From Scatomorpha sp036653715 (GTDB lineage Bacteria; Bacillota; Clostridia; Oscillospirales; Oscillospiraceae): 15,829 nt of DNA. The stretch's first letter is position 1, and each line of letters opens with the position of its first letter. The notes beneath the pieces are model-generated. The model was not told the DNA's origin. It worked only from the letters and a program-made list of their open reading frames with translations, and ran no database searches. Shown piece after piece: positions 7,635 through 14,439 of the stretch. Position numbers and translations under genes: made by a program. The stretch spans positions 1 through 15,829 of the forward strand of contig JAVVTL010000039.1 in NCBI GenBank assembly GCA_036653715.1. The letters run 5' to 3'.

Positions 7635-7663
7635 AGTATATCTTATACCCATGTAAATTGCAA
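7635..7663 (-). promoter_or_regulatory. Promoter of the parE-like operon
   Basis: On the minus strand: -35 TTGCAA (7658-7663), exactly 17 bp of spacer, -10 TATACT (7635-7640). Transcription should begin near 7628, leaving a leader of about 57 nt before ATG 7571. The -35 box begins two bases beyond the T-run of the terminator at 7665-7700, so the upstream RNA unit ends where this one begins. Confidence 0.75.
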
Positions 7664-7664
7664 G

Positions 7665-7700
7665 AAAAAAAGCGGGAGACGCTGAAAGCGCGTCCCCCGC
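7665..7700 (-). terminator. Strong intrinsic terminator ending the minus-strand RNA
   Basis: An 11-bp GC-rich stem (7672-7682 with 7690-7700) has a 7-nt loop (7683-7689) and is followed on the minus strand by seven U residues (7665-7671). One pair, 7677/7695, is a G-U wobble on the minus strand but an A-C mismatch on the plus strand, which shows that the minus-strand transcript is the one that folds. No protein-coding gene ends here, so it terminates a noncoding transcript. Confidence 0.88.
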
Positions 7701-7945
7701 CGCCCCGGATTTTCCGTGCTCTCACACGCATCCCCGGCACTTGACTATCTCCGCTGAAGACGGTGGCTTATCACTCGGATAAGCGTTCGCGTCTTTGCCG
7801 CCAGTCGCCGCGCCAACTGCACGGCGGCAACCATTCGCCATAAATGCTTCTGCGCACAAGGCACCGGTCTTGGGTCTTTATCTCTACCCTGTCGGCAGGC
7901 GGTTTCCTGTCCGAGCATAGTATGACCGACAATTCTCCGCTTATT
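7665..7945 (-). ncRNA. Candidate structured noncoding RNA, family not recognised
   Basis: No plausible protein is encoded between 7664 and 8019, but the minus strand folds into successive stems. In transcript order: GTCGG/CCGAC (7926-7930 with 7891-7895) enclosing CAGG/CCTG (7906-7909 with 7896-7899); GGGT/ACCC (7886-7889 with 7872-7875); CATT/AATG (7843-7846 with 7832-7835); an 8-bp TTGCCGCC/GGCGGCAA (7823-7830 with 7795-7802) with an inner 5-bp stem; a 7-bp GCTTATC/GATAAGC (7778-7784 with 7766-7772) on a 6-bp outer stem; a C+G-rich hairpin near 7705-7737; and the terminator. It lacks the tRNA-like end of tmRNA, the GGAAGGAAGCAGC loop of SRP RNA, RNase P RNA signatures, and the single long hairpin of 6S RNA. 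The 5' end is a guess; only a weak TACAAA-like -10 box is visible near 7960-7965. Confidence 0.7.
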
Positions 7946-8019
7946 GCATGAATTTTTTGTATTTATGGTTAAAGGCTTCCATAAGCGAATAGAATATACG
8001 GACAGGGAGAGTGATTTTC

Positions 8020-8235
8020 ATGTCCAAAAAATCTAAGCTCGCAAAAAGCCAAAAAGCAGAATGCAAAAAAGCAATGGACGAGCTTTCCGATATACGCGGC
8101 TCCTTGGAGGACGCGTATTCCCGTTTTAACGTCCTCACCGACCCGAACATGATGGACGCCTGCATCTTTGAAATAAGCGCGCTGCGTTCGCGCTACAACT
8201 ACGCCGTCAAGGCCATCAAAACACTATATTTATAG
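8020..8235 (+). CDS. yaaL: YaaL/DUF2508 family small protein
   Basis: This 71-residue charged helical protein has a Lys-rich N-terminus (MSKKSKLAKSQK). Its pattern, with an ELSDIRGSLEDAYSRFN helix followed by LTDPNMMDACIFEISALRSRY, matches DUF2508: a TDPxLID-type turn between two helices. Function is unknown. In Bacillus subtilis yaaL lies between recR and bofA; here bofA follows but recR does not precede. I chose ATG 8020: AGGGAG at 8004-8009 is 10 nt upstream, whereas GTG 8011 would be only about one base from that site. A TAGAAT (7990-7995) could be its -10 box, but I find no convincing -35. Its stop codon overlaps the bofA ribosome site. Confidence 0.85.
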   Translation: MSKKSKLAKSQKAECKKAMDELSDIRGSLEDAYSRFNVLTDPNMMDACIFEISALRSRYNYAVKAIKTLYL

Positions 8236-8247
8236 GAGGCTCCGCCT

Positions 8248-8511
8248 ATGGACTCGGTAGCGTCGCTTGCGCTTATCGTAATATGCGTACTGCTCGTACT
8301 CTTACTCATAAAGCTCCTGAAAACACCGATAAAATGGTTTATGAAGCTGCTGCTCAACATGATTTCCGGGCTTGTGCTGCTGTTCATATTTAATGTCATC
8401 GGCGGCATCTTTGACTTCACCCTCGGTATAAACGCCGTGAACGCCCTCACAGCAGGCCTGCTCGGCATCCCCGGCGTCATACTTTTGGTGCTCGTAAAGC
8501 TTTTTATATAG
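8248..8511 (+). CDS. bofA: BofA-family protein (pro-sigma-K processing inhibitor type)
   Basis: This 87-residue membrane protein has hydrophobic segments at about 4-23 and 35-56 and a hydrophobic C-terminus (72-87), with the family features LLKTPIKWFMKLLLNMISG (23-41), NVIGG (49-53), GINAVNALTAGLLGIPG (60-76). In Bacillus subtilis BofA sits in the mother-cell-derived outer forespore membrane and holds the SpoIVFB protease inactive until the forespore signal arrives. In clostridia lacking SpoIVFA its role may differ. A perfect AGGAGG (8234-8239) lies 8 nt before ATG 8248. It forms a two-gene unit with yaaL and indicates a sporulating lineage. It converges on the lipoprotein gene at 8523 with 11 nt between stops and no visible terminator hairpin. 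Confidence 0.92.
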   Translation: MDSVASLALIVICVLLVLLLIKLLKTPIKWFMKLLLNMISGLVLLFIFNVIGGIFDFTLGINAVNALTAGLLGIPGVILLVLVKLFI

Positions 8512-8522
8512 CTTACATATTT

Positions 8523-8933
8523 TTATTTGAGATAGAAACCGATTATCAGCAGGTCCTTGTCGAGGCTTATGGTGTAGGTCACGGATTGATTGGCGTATTT
8601 GGCGACGAGCACTGCCACGACACATTCGTTTCCCGCCTCGTCCTTCTGCCCCGCCAAAGCGCTGGAGGTGAATTTTTCAAACGCGCCTGCGTTCGGCATT
8701 ACCTGCGTGACGGCGTTTTCAAGCACCTCTGCGGACAGCGTCTCCTGCACACTCGCGGCGCATAGCCCCGTAAAGCTCTCATACTCCCCGGCATTGATGG
8801 TCATAACGGCATTCTCAGCCGCCGCAAGCGCGGTTTTTTCGTCAAAGCCCTCGGGCAGCTTGCTGCCGCCGCAGCCTGTGAGCGTCAGTGCGCAGAGGGT
8901 CAGTGCGAGGATGAGACTAAGAGATTTTTTCAT
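8523..8933 (-). CDS. Small lipoprotein, DUF3887-like
   Basis: This 136-residue precursor has a type II signal: MKK, a hydrophobic core and lipobox LTGC with lipid Cys21, so it should be membrane-anchored outside the cell. The mature part (GFDEKTALAAAENAVMTINAGEY..., then a C-terminal strand-rich NQSVTYTISLDKDLLIIGFYLK) resembles DUF3887, a small alpha/beta domain often found in secreted or hydrolase-linked proteins; that match is by eye. ATG 8931-8933 has AAAGGAG upstream and lies inside the 3' end of the YhfC-type gene (17-bp overlap), implying coupled translation. It is the last gene of the ddl operon. A role at the cell surface near peptidoglycan synthesis is inferred from context only. 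Confidence 0.8.
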   Translation of the reverse strand: MKKSLSLILALTLCALTLTGCGGSKLPEGFDEKTALAAAENAVMTINAGEYESFTGLCAASVQETLSAEVLENAVTQVMPNAGAFEKFTSSALAGQKDEAGNECVVAVLVAKYANQSVTYTISLDKDLLIIGFYLK

Positions 8934-9558
8934 TTTTGAAAGCTCCTTTCAATTGCCATAAAATATTTTTCTTTGCCCAAAATATGTATATCAGCAGACA
9001 AAGCGCAAAAGCAGCCAAGACTGCCTCCATCACCAAAATTCCCGCGCCGAACGCCGGCAAAATCCCGCACAGGCTGTCTACCAACGCGTGTACGCCTATG
9101 GCGGCGGCGAGATACGCAAGCTCACTGCCCTTTTGGAAGCCCGCAAAGACAATAACCGTCATGCCGACGTGCATCGTCATTGCGAGGATGCGCTCAACAT
9201 ATGCCCAAGGTGACACCGCGGCTCCCGCCGCAAGCACCGATGCGAGCAGAATCACGGCCTCTATCCCTCCGTGGCCCAGCCCAAAGGCTATTGCATCCGA
9301 AAAGCGGCGGTTGTTTTTGAGAAAGCAGCGCACCATTAAATATCGCGCCGTCTCCTCAAAAAGCCCGGCAGTCACGCCGAGAAAAATGCAATAGAGCAGG
9401 TAGTGCTGTGAGGTGAAAAGCACATACCACGCGCTGCGCGGCAGAACATATTGTATGAGCGGAAGACGCAGCAGCACCTGAGAAGCCACAAATGCAATTG
9501 CGCCCAGCAGCATCGGTTTCCACAGCCCTGCCGGTCTTTTTTCTTCGTCCTCAATCAT
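8917..9558 (-). CDS. YhfC-type intramembrane glutamic protease
   Basis: This 213-residue protein has about six membrane segments. It carries the ordered motifs of the YhfC branch of the CPBP/Abi-like intramembrane protease superfamily: FEETARYL (67-74; the EExxR motif Glu68-Glu69-Arg72), GLGHGGIEA (93-101), His130 in TMHVGM, and His157-x3-Asp161 in VHALVD. These would line an active site inside the membrane. Family members I know of are longer, about 250 residues, so this copy may lack an N-terminal helix pair; the start looks real because ATG 9556-9558 overlaps the murF stop as ATGA, with AAGGGG upstream. Substrate unknown. Placement between murF and a lipoprotein suggests an envelope job (inference). 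Confidence 0.82.
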   Translation of the reverse strand: MIEDEEKRPAGLWKPMLLGAIAFVASQVLLRLPLIQYVLPRSAWYVLFTSQHYLLYCIFLGVTAGLFEETARYLMVRCFLKNNRRFSDAIAFGLGHGGIEAVILLASVLAAGAAVSPWAYVERILAMTMHVGMTVIVFAGFQKGSELAYLAAAIGVHALVDSLCGILPAFGAGILVMEAVLAAFALCLLIYIFWAKKNILWQLKGAFKNEKIS

Positions 9559-10880
9559 AATGAAAGCCCCTTTATCGCGTCGGAAATTTCCTCAAACGCC
9601 ATCGAGTGGGACGCCTTGACAAGTACTCTGTCGCCCTTTTTCAAGAGACGTGGGAGCGCGGCAATAAGTTCCGACTTTGTGTCGAAGCTCAGTCCGCCCA
9701 TGTTTTTTGAAAGCTCGCCGACGGTCAGCAGCAGAGCGCCCTTTGAGAGGGCAAGCTCTCCGGTTTTTTTGTGCAGCTCGGCGGTGTTTTCACCCAGCTC
9801 GAGCATGTCGCCAAGGATGCAGACAAGCCGCCCACCGAGGGCGGAGGCGGAGCGAACGGCGCTCGCGACGGAGTCGGGATTTGCGTTGTAGCAGTCGTCT
9901 ATGAGTGTGAGGCTCCCCGTATCGACGACGCTTGCGCGGCGCCCCACGGTGGAATAGGCAGCTATCCCCTCCGCAAGCTCCGCGTCGCTCATGCCGAGGC
10001 GCATTCCGACCGCCGCGGCTGCGAGCGCGGCATATACCATGTGCTGCCCAAAGGCGGGTATGCGAACGCGTAAGCGCCTCTCGCCGCAGATGATGTCACA
10101 GCTTGTGGAGACGCCGTCGGAGACGAGGTTTTCGGCCCTCACGTCACAGGAAGCGCCGAGGCCGAAGGTGATTTTTTTTTGAGTGCAGCAGAGCGCAGAT
10201 AGCTTGTCGTCGTCGCCGTTCACAAGGACGGCGGCGTCTTTCGCCATGCAGTCGAGCAGCTCGCCCTTGGCGCGGAGAACGCCGTCCCTGTCACCAAGAA
10301 ATTCAAGGTGCGCGCGACCTATGACGGTGAAAACCGCCATCGTCGGGCGCGCCATTTGCGCAAGCCGCGTCATTTCGCCGAAGTGGGATATGCCAAGCTC
10401 GACCACCGCCGCCTCGTGGGACGCGTCGATGCGAAACAGCGTGAGCGGAACGCCCAGCTCGTTATTGAGGTTTTTTTCGGTTTTGAGCGTGTTGAAGCGG
10501 CGGGAGAGAACGGCGGCGAGCATTTCCTTGGTCGTTGTCTTGCCGACGCTGCCTGTCACGGCGATAAGAGGAAGCTCGAGAGTTTTTCTGTAGCCCTCCG
10601 CCAGCGAGGCGAGCGCCTCCGCCACCTCCGACACGATGACAAGCGGACGCGTCTCCCCCGACGGCACGCGCAGGGCGATACAGCAGGCCGCGCCCAGCTC
10701 AAAGGCCTTGGAGATATAGTCGTGCCCGTCCGCCCGCTCGCCGGGAAGGGCGGCAAAGGCAAAACCGTCCCTCACGAGGCGGCTGTCGATGACTACGCCG
10801 GACACCCGCCGCTCTCCCCCGCCGTTTATAAGCTTCCCGCCCGTCAGGCGGGCAATATCCGAAACGGTGATGCCTGTCAT
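9555..10880 (-). CDS. murF: UDP-N-acetylmuramoyl-tripeptide--D-alanyl-D-alanine ligase
   Basis: MurF adds D-Ala-D-Ala to UDP-MurNAc-tripeptide using ATP, the last cytoplasmic step in making the pentapeptide precursor. The 441-residue protein has the usual three domains: N-terminal substrate domain (1-100; MTGITVSDIARLTGG), central ATPase with P-loop GSVGKTT (110-116), NLNNELGVPLTLF (138-149), ELGISHFGEM (161-170), GRAHLEFLG (188-196) and the likely carbamylated Lys205 in AKGELLD, then the C-terminal domain with DDCYNANPDS (328-337). I chose ATG 10878-10880, not the frame's opening at 10919: it overlaps the ddl stop as ATGA, GGAG sits 8 nt upstream, and the protein then begins at the normal MurF N-terminus. 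It shares the operon with ddl, which makes its substrate. Confidence 0.96.
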   Translation of the reverse strand: MTGITVSDIARLTGGKLINGGGERRVSGVVIDSRLVRDGFAFAALPGERADGHDYISKAFELGAACCIALRVPSGETRPLVIVSEVAEALASLAEGYRKTLELPLIAVTGSVGKTTTKEMLAAVLSRRFNTLKTEKNLNNELGVPLTLFRIDASHEAAVVELGISHFGEMTRLAQMARPTMAVFTVIGRAHLEFLGDRDGVLRAKGELLDCMAKDAAVLVNGDDDKLSALCCTQKKITFGLGASCDVRAENLVSDGVSTSCDIICGERRLRVRIPAFGQHMVYAALAAAAVGMRLGMSDAELAEGIAAYSTVGRRASVVDTGSLTLIDDCYNANPDSVASAVRSASALGGRLVCILGDMLELGENTAELHKKTGELALSKGALLLTVGELSKNMGGLSFDTKSELIAALPRLLKKGDRVLVKASHSMAFEEISDAIKGLSL

Positions 10881-11923
10881 TTGTATTTCTCCAAGGACGT
10901 CTCGATAATTTTCTCGCACAGCTCGGCATAGCTGTAGCCGACCACGGCGGCCTCCTGCGGGACGAGACTTGTCGGGGTCATGCCGGGAAGCGTATTGATT
11001 TCAAGGAACCAGAACTCGCCGTTTTTGTCATAGATATAGTCCGCGCGCGAGTAGGACCTGAGCGCAAGCGCGTTATAGACAGTGAGCGCGGAGGCGGCAA
11101 GCCGCTCCTCAGCCTCCGTCGGGATGGGCGCGGGAGTTATCTCCTCCGCGGCACCGGGCTGATATTTGTTTTTGTAATCATAGAAGCCCGTTTTGGGGCG
11201 TATCTCTATGCTCGGGAGCGCGGTGCCGTCCAAAATGCCGATTTGGATTTCCCTGCCCTCGACATACTGCTCGATGACCACGCGGCGGCTCTCGTGCGCG
11301 GCTTCGCGCAGGGCGGCGCAAAGCTCGGCCTCCGTGCGGGCGATGGAGACGCCGATGCTGGAGCCGGAGTCCACGGGCTTCACGGCGACGGGCAGCTTCG
11401 ACGCCTTGCAGACCGCCTGTAAATCAATTCCCTCGCAGTCATAGACCGCCCACGTCGGCGTCTTGACGCCAAGCGGCGCGACAAGGCGCTTTGTGAGGTC
11501 CTTGTCCATTGCGATGGCACTGCCGAGAAAGCCCGCGCCGGTATATTTGATGCCGAGCAGGTCAAATGCCGCCTGCACTCTGCCGTCCTCTCCGCACTGA
11601 CCGTGCAGGGCAAGAAAGACGATATCCGCAAGCTGGCAAAGCTCCAATATCCTGTCGCCGAACTGGCTGGGGCCGACAAGCCGCCTCGCGGCTCGGACTG
11701 CGTCAAGGTTGGGGGCCGTCTCGTCTATTTTCGTTCCGCACAGTGGCGGAGGATTGTCAAAAACCGTGTCCAATGTGCCGTTCCAGTCCTCAAGTCCGAA
11801 GAACATGTCTGCCAAAACAACCCTATGCCCGCGCTCCATAAGCGCCCCGGCTATCTTCGCGCCGGAGGAGAGCGACACGTTCCGTTCCGGGCTCAGCCCA
11901 CCGCATAATACGGCTATTTTCAT
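10877..11923 (-). CDS. ddl: D-alanine--D-alanine ligase
   Basis: Ddl joins two D-alanines with ATP in the cytoplasm to supply MurF, encoded next. The 348-residue ATP-grasp protein shows MKIAVLCGGLSPERNVSLSSG (1-21, in part), LHGQCGEDGRVQ (106-117), YTGAGFLGSAIAMDK (127-141), VKPVDSGSSIGVS (181-193), FYDYKNKY (247-254) and the Mg-binding EINTLPGMTPTS (308-319). The FYDY tyrosine loop is typical of true D-Ala-D-Ala ligases rather than VanA-type D-Ala-D-Lac enzymes, so no vancomycin resistance is implied. I chose ATG 11921-11923, with GAGG 7 nt upstream; the 17 codons before it precede the conserved fold and carry no family residues. The promoter at 11965-11993 makes it the first gene of its operon. 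Confidence 0.96.
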   Translation of the reverse strand: MKIAVLCGGLSPERNVSLSSGAKIAGALMERGHRVVLADMFFGLEDWNGTLDTVFDNPPPLCGTKIDETAPNLDAVRAARRLVGPSQFGDRILELCQLADIVFLALHGQCGEDGRVQAAFDLLGIKYTGAGFLGSAIAMDKDLTKRLVAPLGVKTPTWAVYDCEGIDLQAVCKASKLPVAVKPVDSGSSIGVSIARTEAELCAALREAAHESRRVVIEQYVEGREIQIGILDGTALPSIEIRPKTGFYDYKNKYQPGAAEEITPAPIPTEAEERLAASALTVYNALALRSYSRADYIYDKNGEFWFLEINTLPGMTPTSLVPQEAAVVGYSYAELCEKIIETSLEKYK

Positions 11924-11964
11924 AGAAACACCTCTTTCCAAATATCGCGTAAAGTACAGCGACA

Positions 11965-11993
11965 AGTATAGCATATGAATCGGGCGTTTTAAA
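11965..11993 (-). promoter_or_regulatory. Promoter of the ddl-murF operon
   Basis: On the minus strand: -35 TTTAAA (11988-11993), 17-bp spacer, -10 TATACT (11965-11970) preceded by TGC, an extended -10. Start of transcription is predicted near 11958, about 35 nt before ATG 11923. It lies back to back with the exonuclease-trk promoter, the two -35 boxes being 9 bp apart. Confidence 0.78.
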
Positions 11994-12002
11994 GAGAATT
12001 GT

Positions 12003-12031
12003 TTGCTATCCTCCGAATACTATGCTATAAT
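12003..12031 (+). promoter_or_regulatory. Promoter of the exonuclease-trkA-trkH operon
   Basis: On the plus strand: -35 TTGCTA (12003-12008), 17-bp spacer, perfect -10 TATAAT (12026-12031) preceded by TGC, an extended -10. Transcription should begin near 12038, about 42 nt before ATG 12080. The -10 region TATGCTATAAT closely mirrors TATGCTATACT in the divergent promoter. Confidence 0.8.
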
Positions 12032-12079
12032 AATCGACAATGCGATTTTATACCGCTAAAGGAAGGGACGAACTGGCCA

Positions 12080-13054
12080 ATGAATTATGTTGTGGTGGAT
12101 TTAGAGTGGAATCAGGCTATGAGCTCAAAATCCTCCGTATTCAATAAGCTTCCTATACACCTCCGCGGCGAGATTATCCAGATTGGCGCGGTCAAGCTGG
12201 ACGAGTCCCTTCAGCCCGCCGAGGAATTTCAGATTGACGTTAAGCCTGTCTACTTCAAACGTATGCACTATAAGGTCAAAAAGCTCACGGGCTTCGACAA
12301 GGAGCGTCTTGCTCTCGGCGCCGGTTTTCCGGATGCCATGGAGGAATTTCGCGCCTGGTGCGGAGAGGACGTGACCTTTCTTACATGGGGCTTTGACGAC
12401 CAGGGCATCATGGAGCAAAACATAATCATACATGACCTCGACTGGGACTGGATAGCCGCTTGGGTCAACCTTCAGCTCATATACAACCTTCAGACGGATG
12501 GCGACAGAAACCAAAAAGCTCTCTCCACCGCCATGGAGCACTTCAACATCGAACAGACGCGAGTGGCTCACGACGCGCTTGGCGACGCCTACAACACCGG
12601 TCTTGTCTGCTCGCACCTCGACCTCGAAAAGGGCATGTCGCAATACGCCGATGCGGCGCGTATAATCGCCTCCCGCACACCCAAGGCACCCCCGCAGCCG
12701 CAGGACGGCCCCGTCCCCATTGACCACTTTGCCGCGGACAACTACGCCTCCAAGGGCGAGGCCTTTGCGGACACGGCGCTTGCGGCTCCTGTCTGCCCCA
12801 TCTGCGGCGCGACTATGGAGTTTTCCAAGTGGGTCAATCAGGGCGACCAGCGATACATGAACCTTGCCGCCTGCCCCAAGGACGGCAAGCTCCTCATACG
12901 TCTCAAATTCAAAAGAGCCGAGGGCGGCTCCTATTCCGCCGCGCGGCTCACCTACACGGCCGACGAGGCCATGGAAAACCTTTACGAAGCAAAAGCGGCC
13001 CAACCGAGAAGGCGCGGCAGAAACCGCAGCCGACGCAAAAAAATATCAATATAA
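12080..13054 (+). CDS. DEDDh 3'-5' exonuclease with C-terminal zinc-binding-like segment
   Basis: The N-terminal 200 residues form an RNase T/DNA polymerase III epsilon-type exonuclease: VVDLEWNQ (Asp7, Glu9), GEIIQIGAVKLD (30-41), TWGFDDQG (102-109, Asp106/Asp107) and AHDALGDAYNT (His164, Asp169). The H-x4-D spacing marks the DEDDh class; two-metal cleavage of DNA or RNA 3' ends is expected, nucleic acid unknown. A Pro-rich linker (201-213) leads to CPIC (239-242) plus Cys265, a possible zinc site, and a very basic tail (308-321) that could bind nucleic acid. I chose ATG 12080 because the fold starts right there; the earlier in-frame start at 11999 lies within the promoter. AAGGAAGGG upstream is somewhat far (about 13 nt). 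It is first in the operon with trkA, 14 nt downstream. Confidence 0.88.
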   Translation: MNYVVVDLEWNQAMSSKSSVFNKLPIHLRGEIIQIGAVKLDESLQPAEEFQIDVKPVYFKRMHYKVKKLTGFDKERLALGAGFPDAMEEFRAWCGEDVTFLTWGFDDQGIMEQNIIIHDLDWDWIAAWVNLQLIYNLQTDGDRNQKALSTAMEHFNIEQTRVAHDALGDAYNTGLVCSHLDLEKGMSQYADAARIIASRTPKAPPQPQDGPVPIDHFAADNYASKGEAFADTALAAPVCPICGATMEFSKWVNQGDQRYMNLAACPKDGKLLIRLKFKRAEGGSYSAARLTYTADEAMENLYEAKAAQPRRRGRNRSRRKKISI

Positions 13055-13068
13055 CAGAGGCACAGTAA

Positions 13069-14439
13069 ATGAACATAGTTGTTATCGGAGCCGGACGCAT
13101 AGGCCAAGCGCTGGCATCGCGTCTCTCACAAGAGGGAAACAGCATCACCGTCATTGACAACGATGATGAGCAGCTTGCCTTTACCGGCAACAATCTTGAC
13201 GTTATGCCCGTCCTTGGGAACGGCGCTGACTACGACGTCCAGACACGCGCGGAGGTTGGCTCCGCCGATCTTCTTATCGCTGTCACAAACGATGACGCGG
13301 TCAATATGCTGTGCTGTCTCACGGCAAAAAAGCTCGGAGTAAAAAACACCGTGGCGCGTGTCAGCACCATGGAATATTACCGCCAAATGGTCTTCCTGAA
13401 GGACGAATTGGGTCTGTCGCTCGTCTTTAACCCCGAGCGCGCCACCGCGGACGAGGTCTCGCGCATTCTGCGCTTTCCCTCCGCGGAAAAGGTCAATTCC
13501 TTTGCCAAGGGCCGTGCCGAGATGGTCGAGTACACCATTTGCGCGGAGAGCTGCCTTGTCGGCCTTGCTCTCAACAAATTCCGCCACAAATACGGCACAG
13601 GCATCCTCATCTGCGCCGTTGTACACGGCGGAGCCGTCACCATCCCCAAGGGTGACTACGTCCTCTCTGCCGGTGACACAATTTATGTTGTCGGTGCCTC
13701 CACGGAGGTAACCGCTTTCTTCAAAGCCGCCGGCATCTATAAACGCGGCGTGCGCGCGGTCATGATTGTCGGCGGAAGCCGCATTGCCCTCTATCTCGGC
13801 TGGCAGCTTCTTGAGATGGGCATCAGGGTCAAAATCATCGAGCGCAAGCAGGAAAACTGCACGGAGCTGAAAAAGCTCCTTCGCAAGGCGGACATCATCT
13901 GCGGCGACGGCACCAACCCGAAGCTCCTTGAGGAAGAGGGCCTTCGCGATACGGACGCCTTCGTGGCTCTCACGGGGAGCGACCAGAACAACATCATCAC
14001 CTCCATGTTCGCCTCGAAATCCACCCCCGCCAAGGTAATCACCAAGGTCAACGACGACTACTTCCTCAACATGATAGATTCCCACGCCATAGAGTCCTGC
14101 GTCACTCCAAAAAGCATCGCGGCGGACTTCATCGTCCAATACGTCCGCGCAATGCGCAACTCCCTCGGCGTCAGCGGCATCGAATCCCTGCACGAAATAG
14201 CCGACGGCAAGGCCGAGGCGCTTGAGTTCTACGTCACCGACTCCGACGAGAACATCGGCAAGCCCCTCAAATCTCTCGGAATCAGGCAGGATACCCTCCT
14301 CGCCGCAATAATCCGTGACAGTCGCTGCATAATCCCCACAGGTGACGACTGCGTCAAGGCCGGCGACAGTGTCATAGCCGTGACCTCAAGGTTCGGCATG
14401 CAGCGCTTTGACGACGTGTTTGAGGATTTGCCGCTATGA
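13069..14439 (+). CDS. trkA: Trk potassium uptake regulator TrkA
   Basis: TrkA is the cytoplasmic ring protein that gates the TrkH potassium channel in response to nucleotides. The 456-residue protein is a tandem of two RCK units: a first Rossmann domain (GAGRIGQALA, 7-16; acidic Asp30 at the end of the second strand, as in NAD(H)-binding sites), a first TrkA-C domain (about 140-218), a second Rossmann-like domain with a less standard GGSRIA (235-240) and acidic Glu258, and a second TrkA-C domain (about 370-445). Length matches full TrkA rather than single-unit KtrA. GAGG (13057-13060) precedes ATG 13069 at 8 nt. Its stop overlaps the trkH start as ATGA, so the two are coupled. Confidence 0.96.
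   Translation: MNIVVIGAGRIGQALASRLSQEGNSITVIDNDDEQLAFTGNNLDVMPVLGNGADYDVQTRAEVGSADLLIAVTNDDAVNMLCCLTAKKLGVKNTVARVSTMEYYRQMVFLKDELGLSLVFNPERATADEVSRILRFPSAEKVNSFAKGRAEMVEYTICAESCLVGLALNKFRHKYGTGILICAVVHGGAVTIPKGDYVLSAGDTIYVVGASTEVTAFFKAAGIYKRGVRAVMIVGGSRIALYLGWQLLEMGIRVKIIERKQENCTELKKLLRKADIICGDGTNPKLLEEEGLRDTDAFVALTGSDQNNIITSMFASKSTPAKVITKVNDDYFLNMIDSHAIESCVTPKSIAADFIVQYVRAMRNSLGVSGIESLHEIADGKAEALEFYVTDSDENIGKPLKSLGIRQDTLLAAIIRDSRCIIPTGDDCVKAGDSVIAVTSRFGMQRFDDVFEDLPL

Noticed and set aside
7572..7652. Upstream ATG (7652) as the start of the parE-like gene
   Set aside because: It lies between the -35 and -10 boxes of the operon promoter, before the predicted transcription start, and the extra 27 residues are not part of the fold.
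7665..7945. Known RNA classes for the structured region: tmRNA, SRP RNA, RNase P RNA, 6S RNA, T-box or cobalamin riboswitch
   Set aside because: The tRNA-like 3' end, SRP loop, RNase P core sequences, 6S long hairpin, T-box sequence and B12-box-like sequence are not seen on the expected strand.
7941..8165. A 74-codon minus-strand frame overlapping yaaL
   Set aside because: It covers most of the DUF2508 gene in antisense, has no ribosome site, and its product is featureless.
10877..11923. Vancomycin-resistance (D-Ala-D-Lac) ligase
   Set aside because: The loop FYDYKNKY is the normal D-Ala-D-Ala ligase type, the neighbour is murF, and no vanH/vanX genes are present.
12125..13003. A 292-codon minus-strand frame opposite the exonuclease
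   Set aside because: The exonuclease motifs and promoter are on the plus strand; the antisense product shows no family pattern.
13126..14193. A 355-codon minus-strand frame opposite trkA
   Set aside because: trkA is unmistakable on the plus strand and fills the space; the antisense frame comes from codon-position composition.
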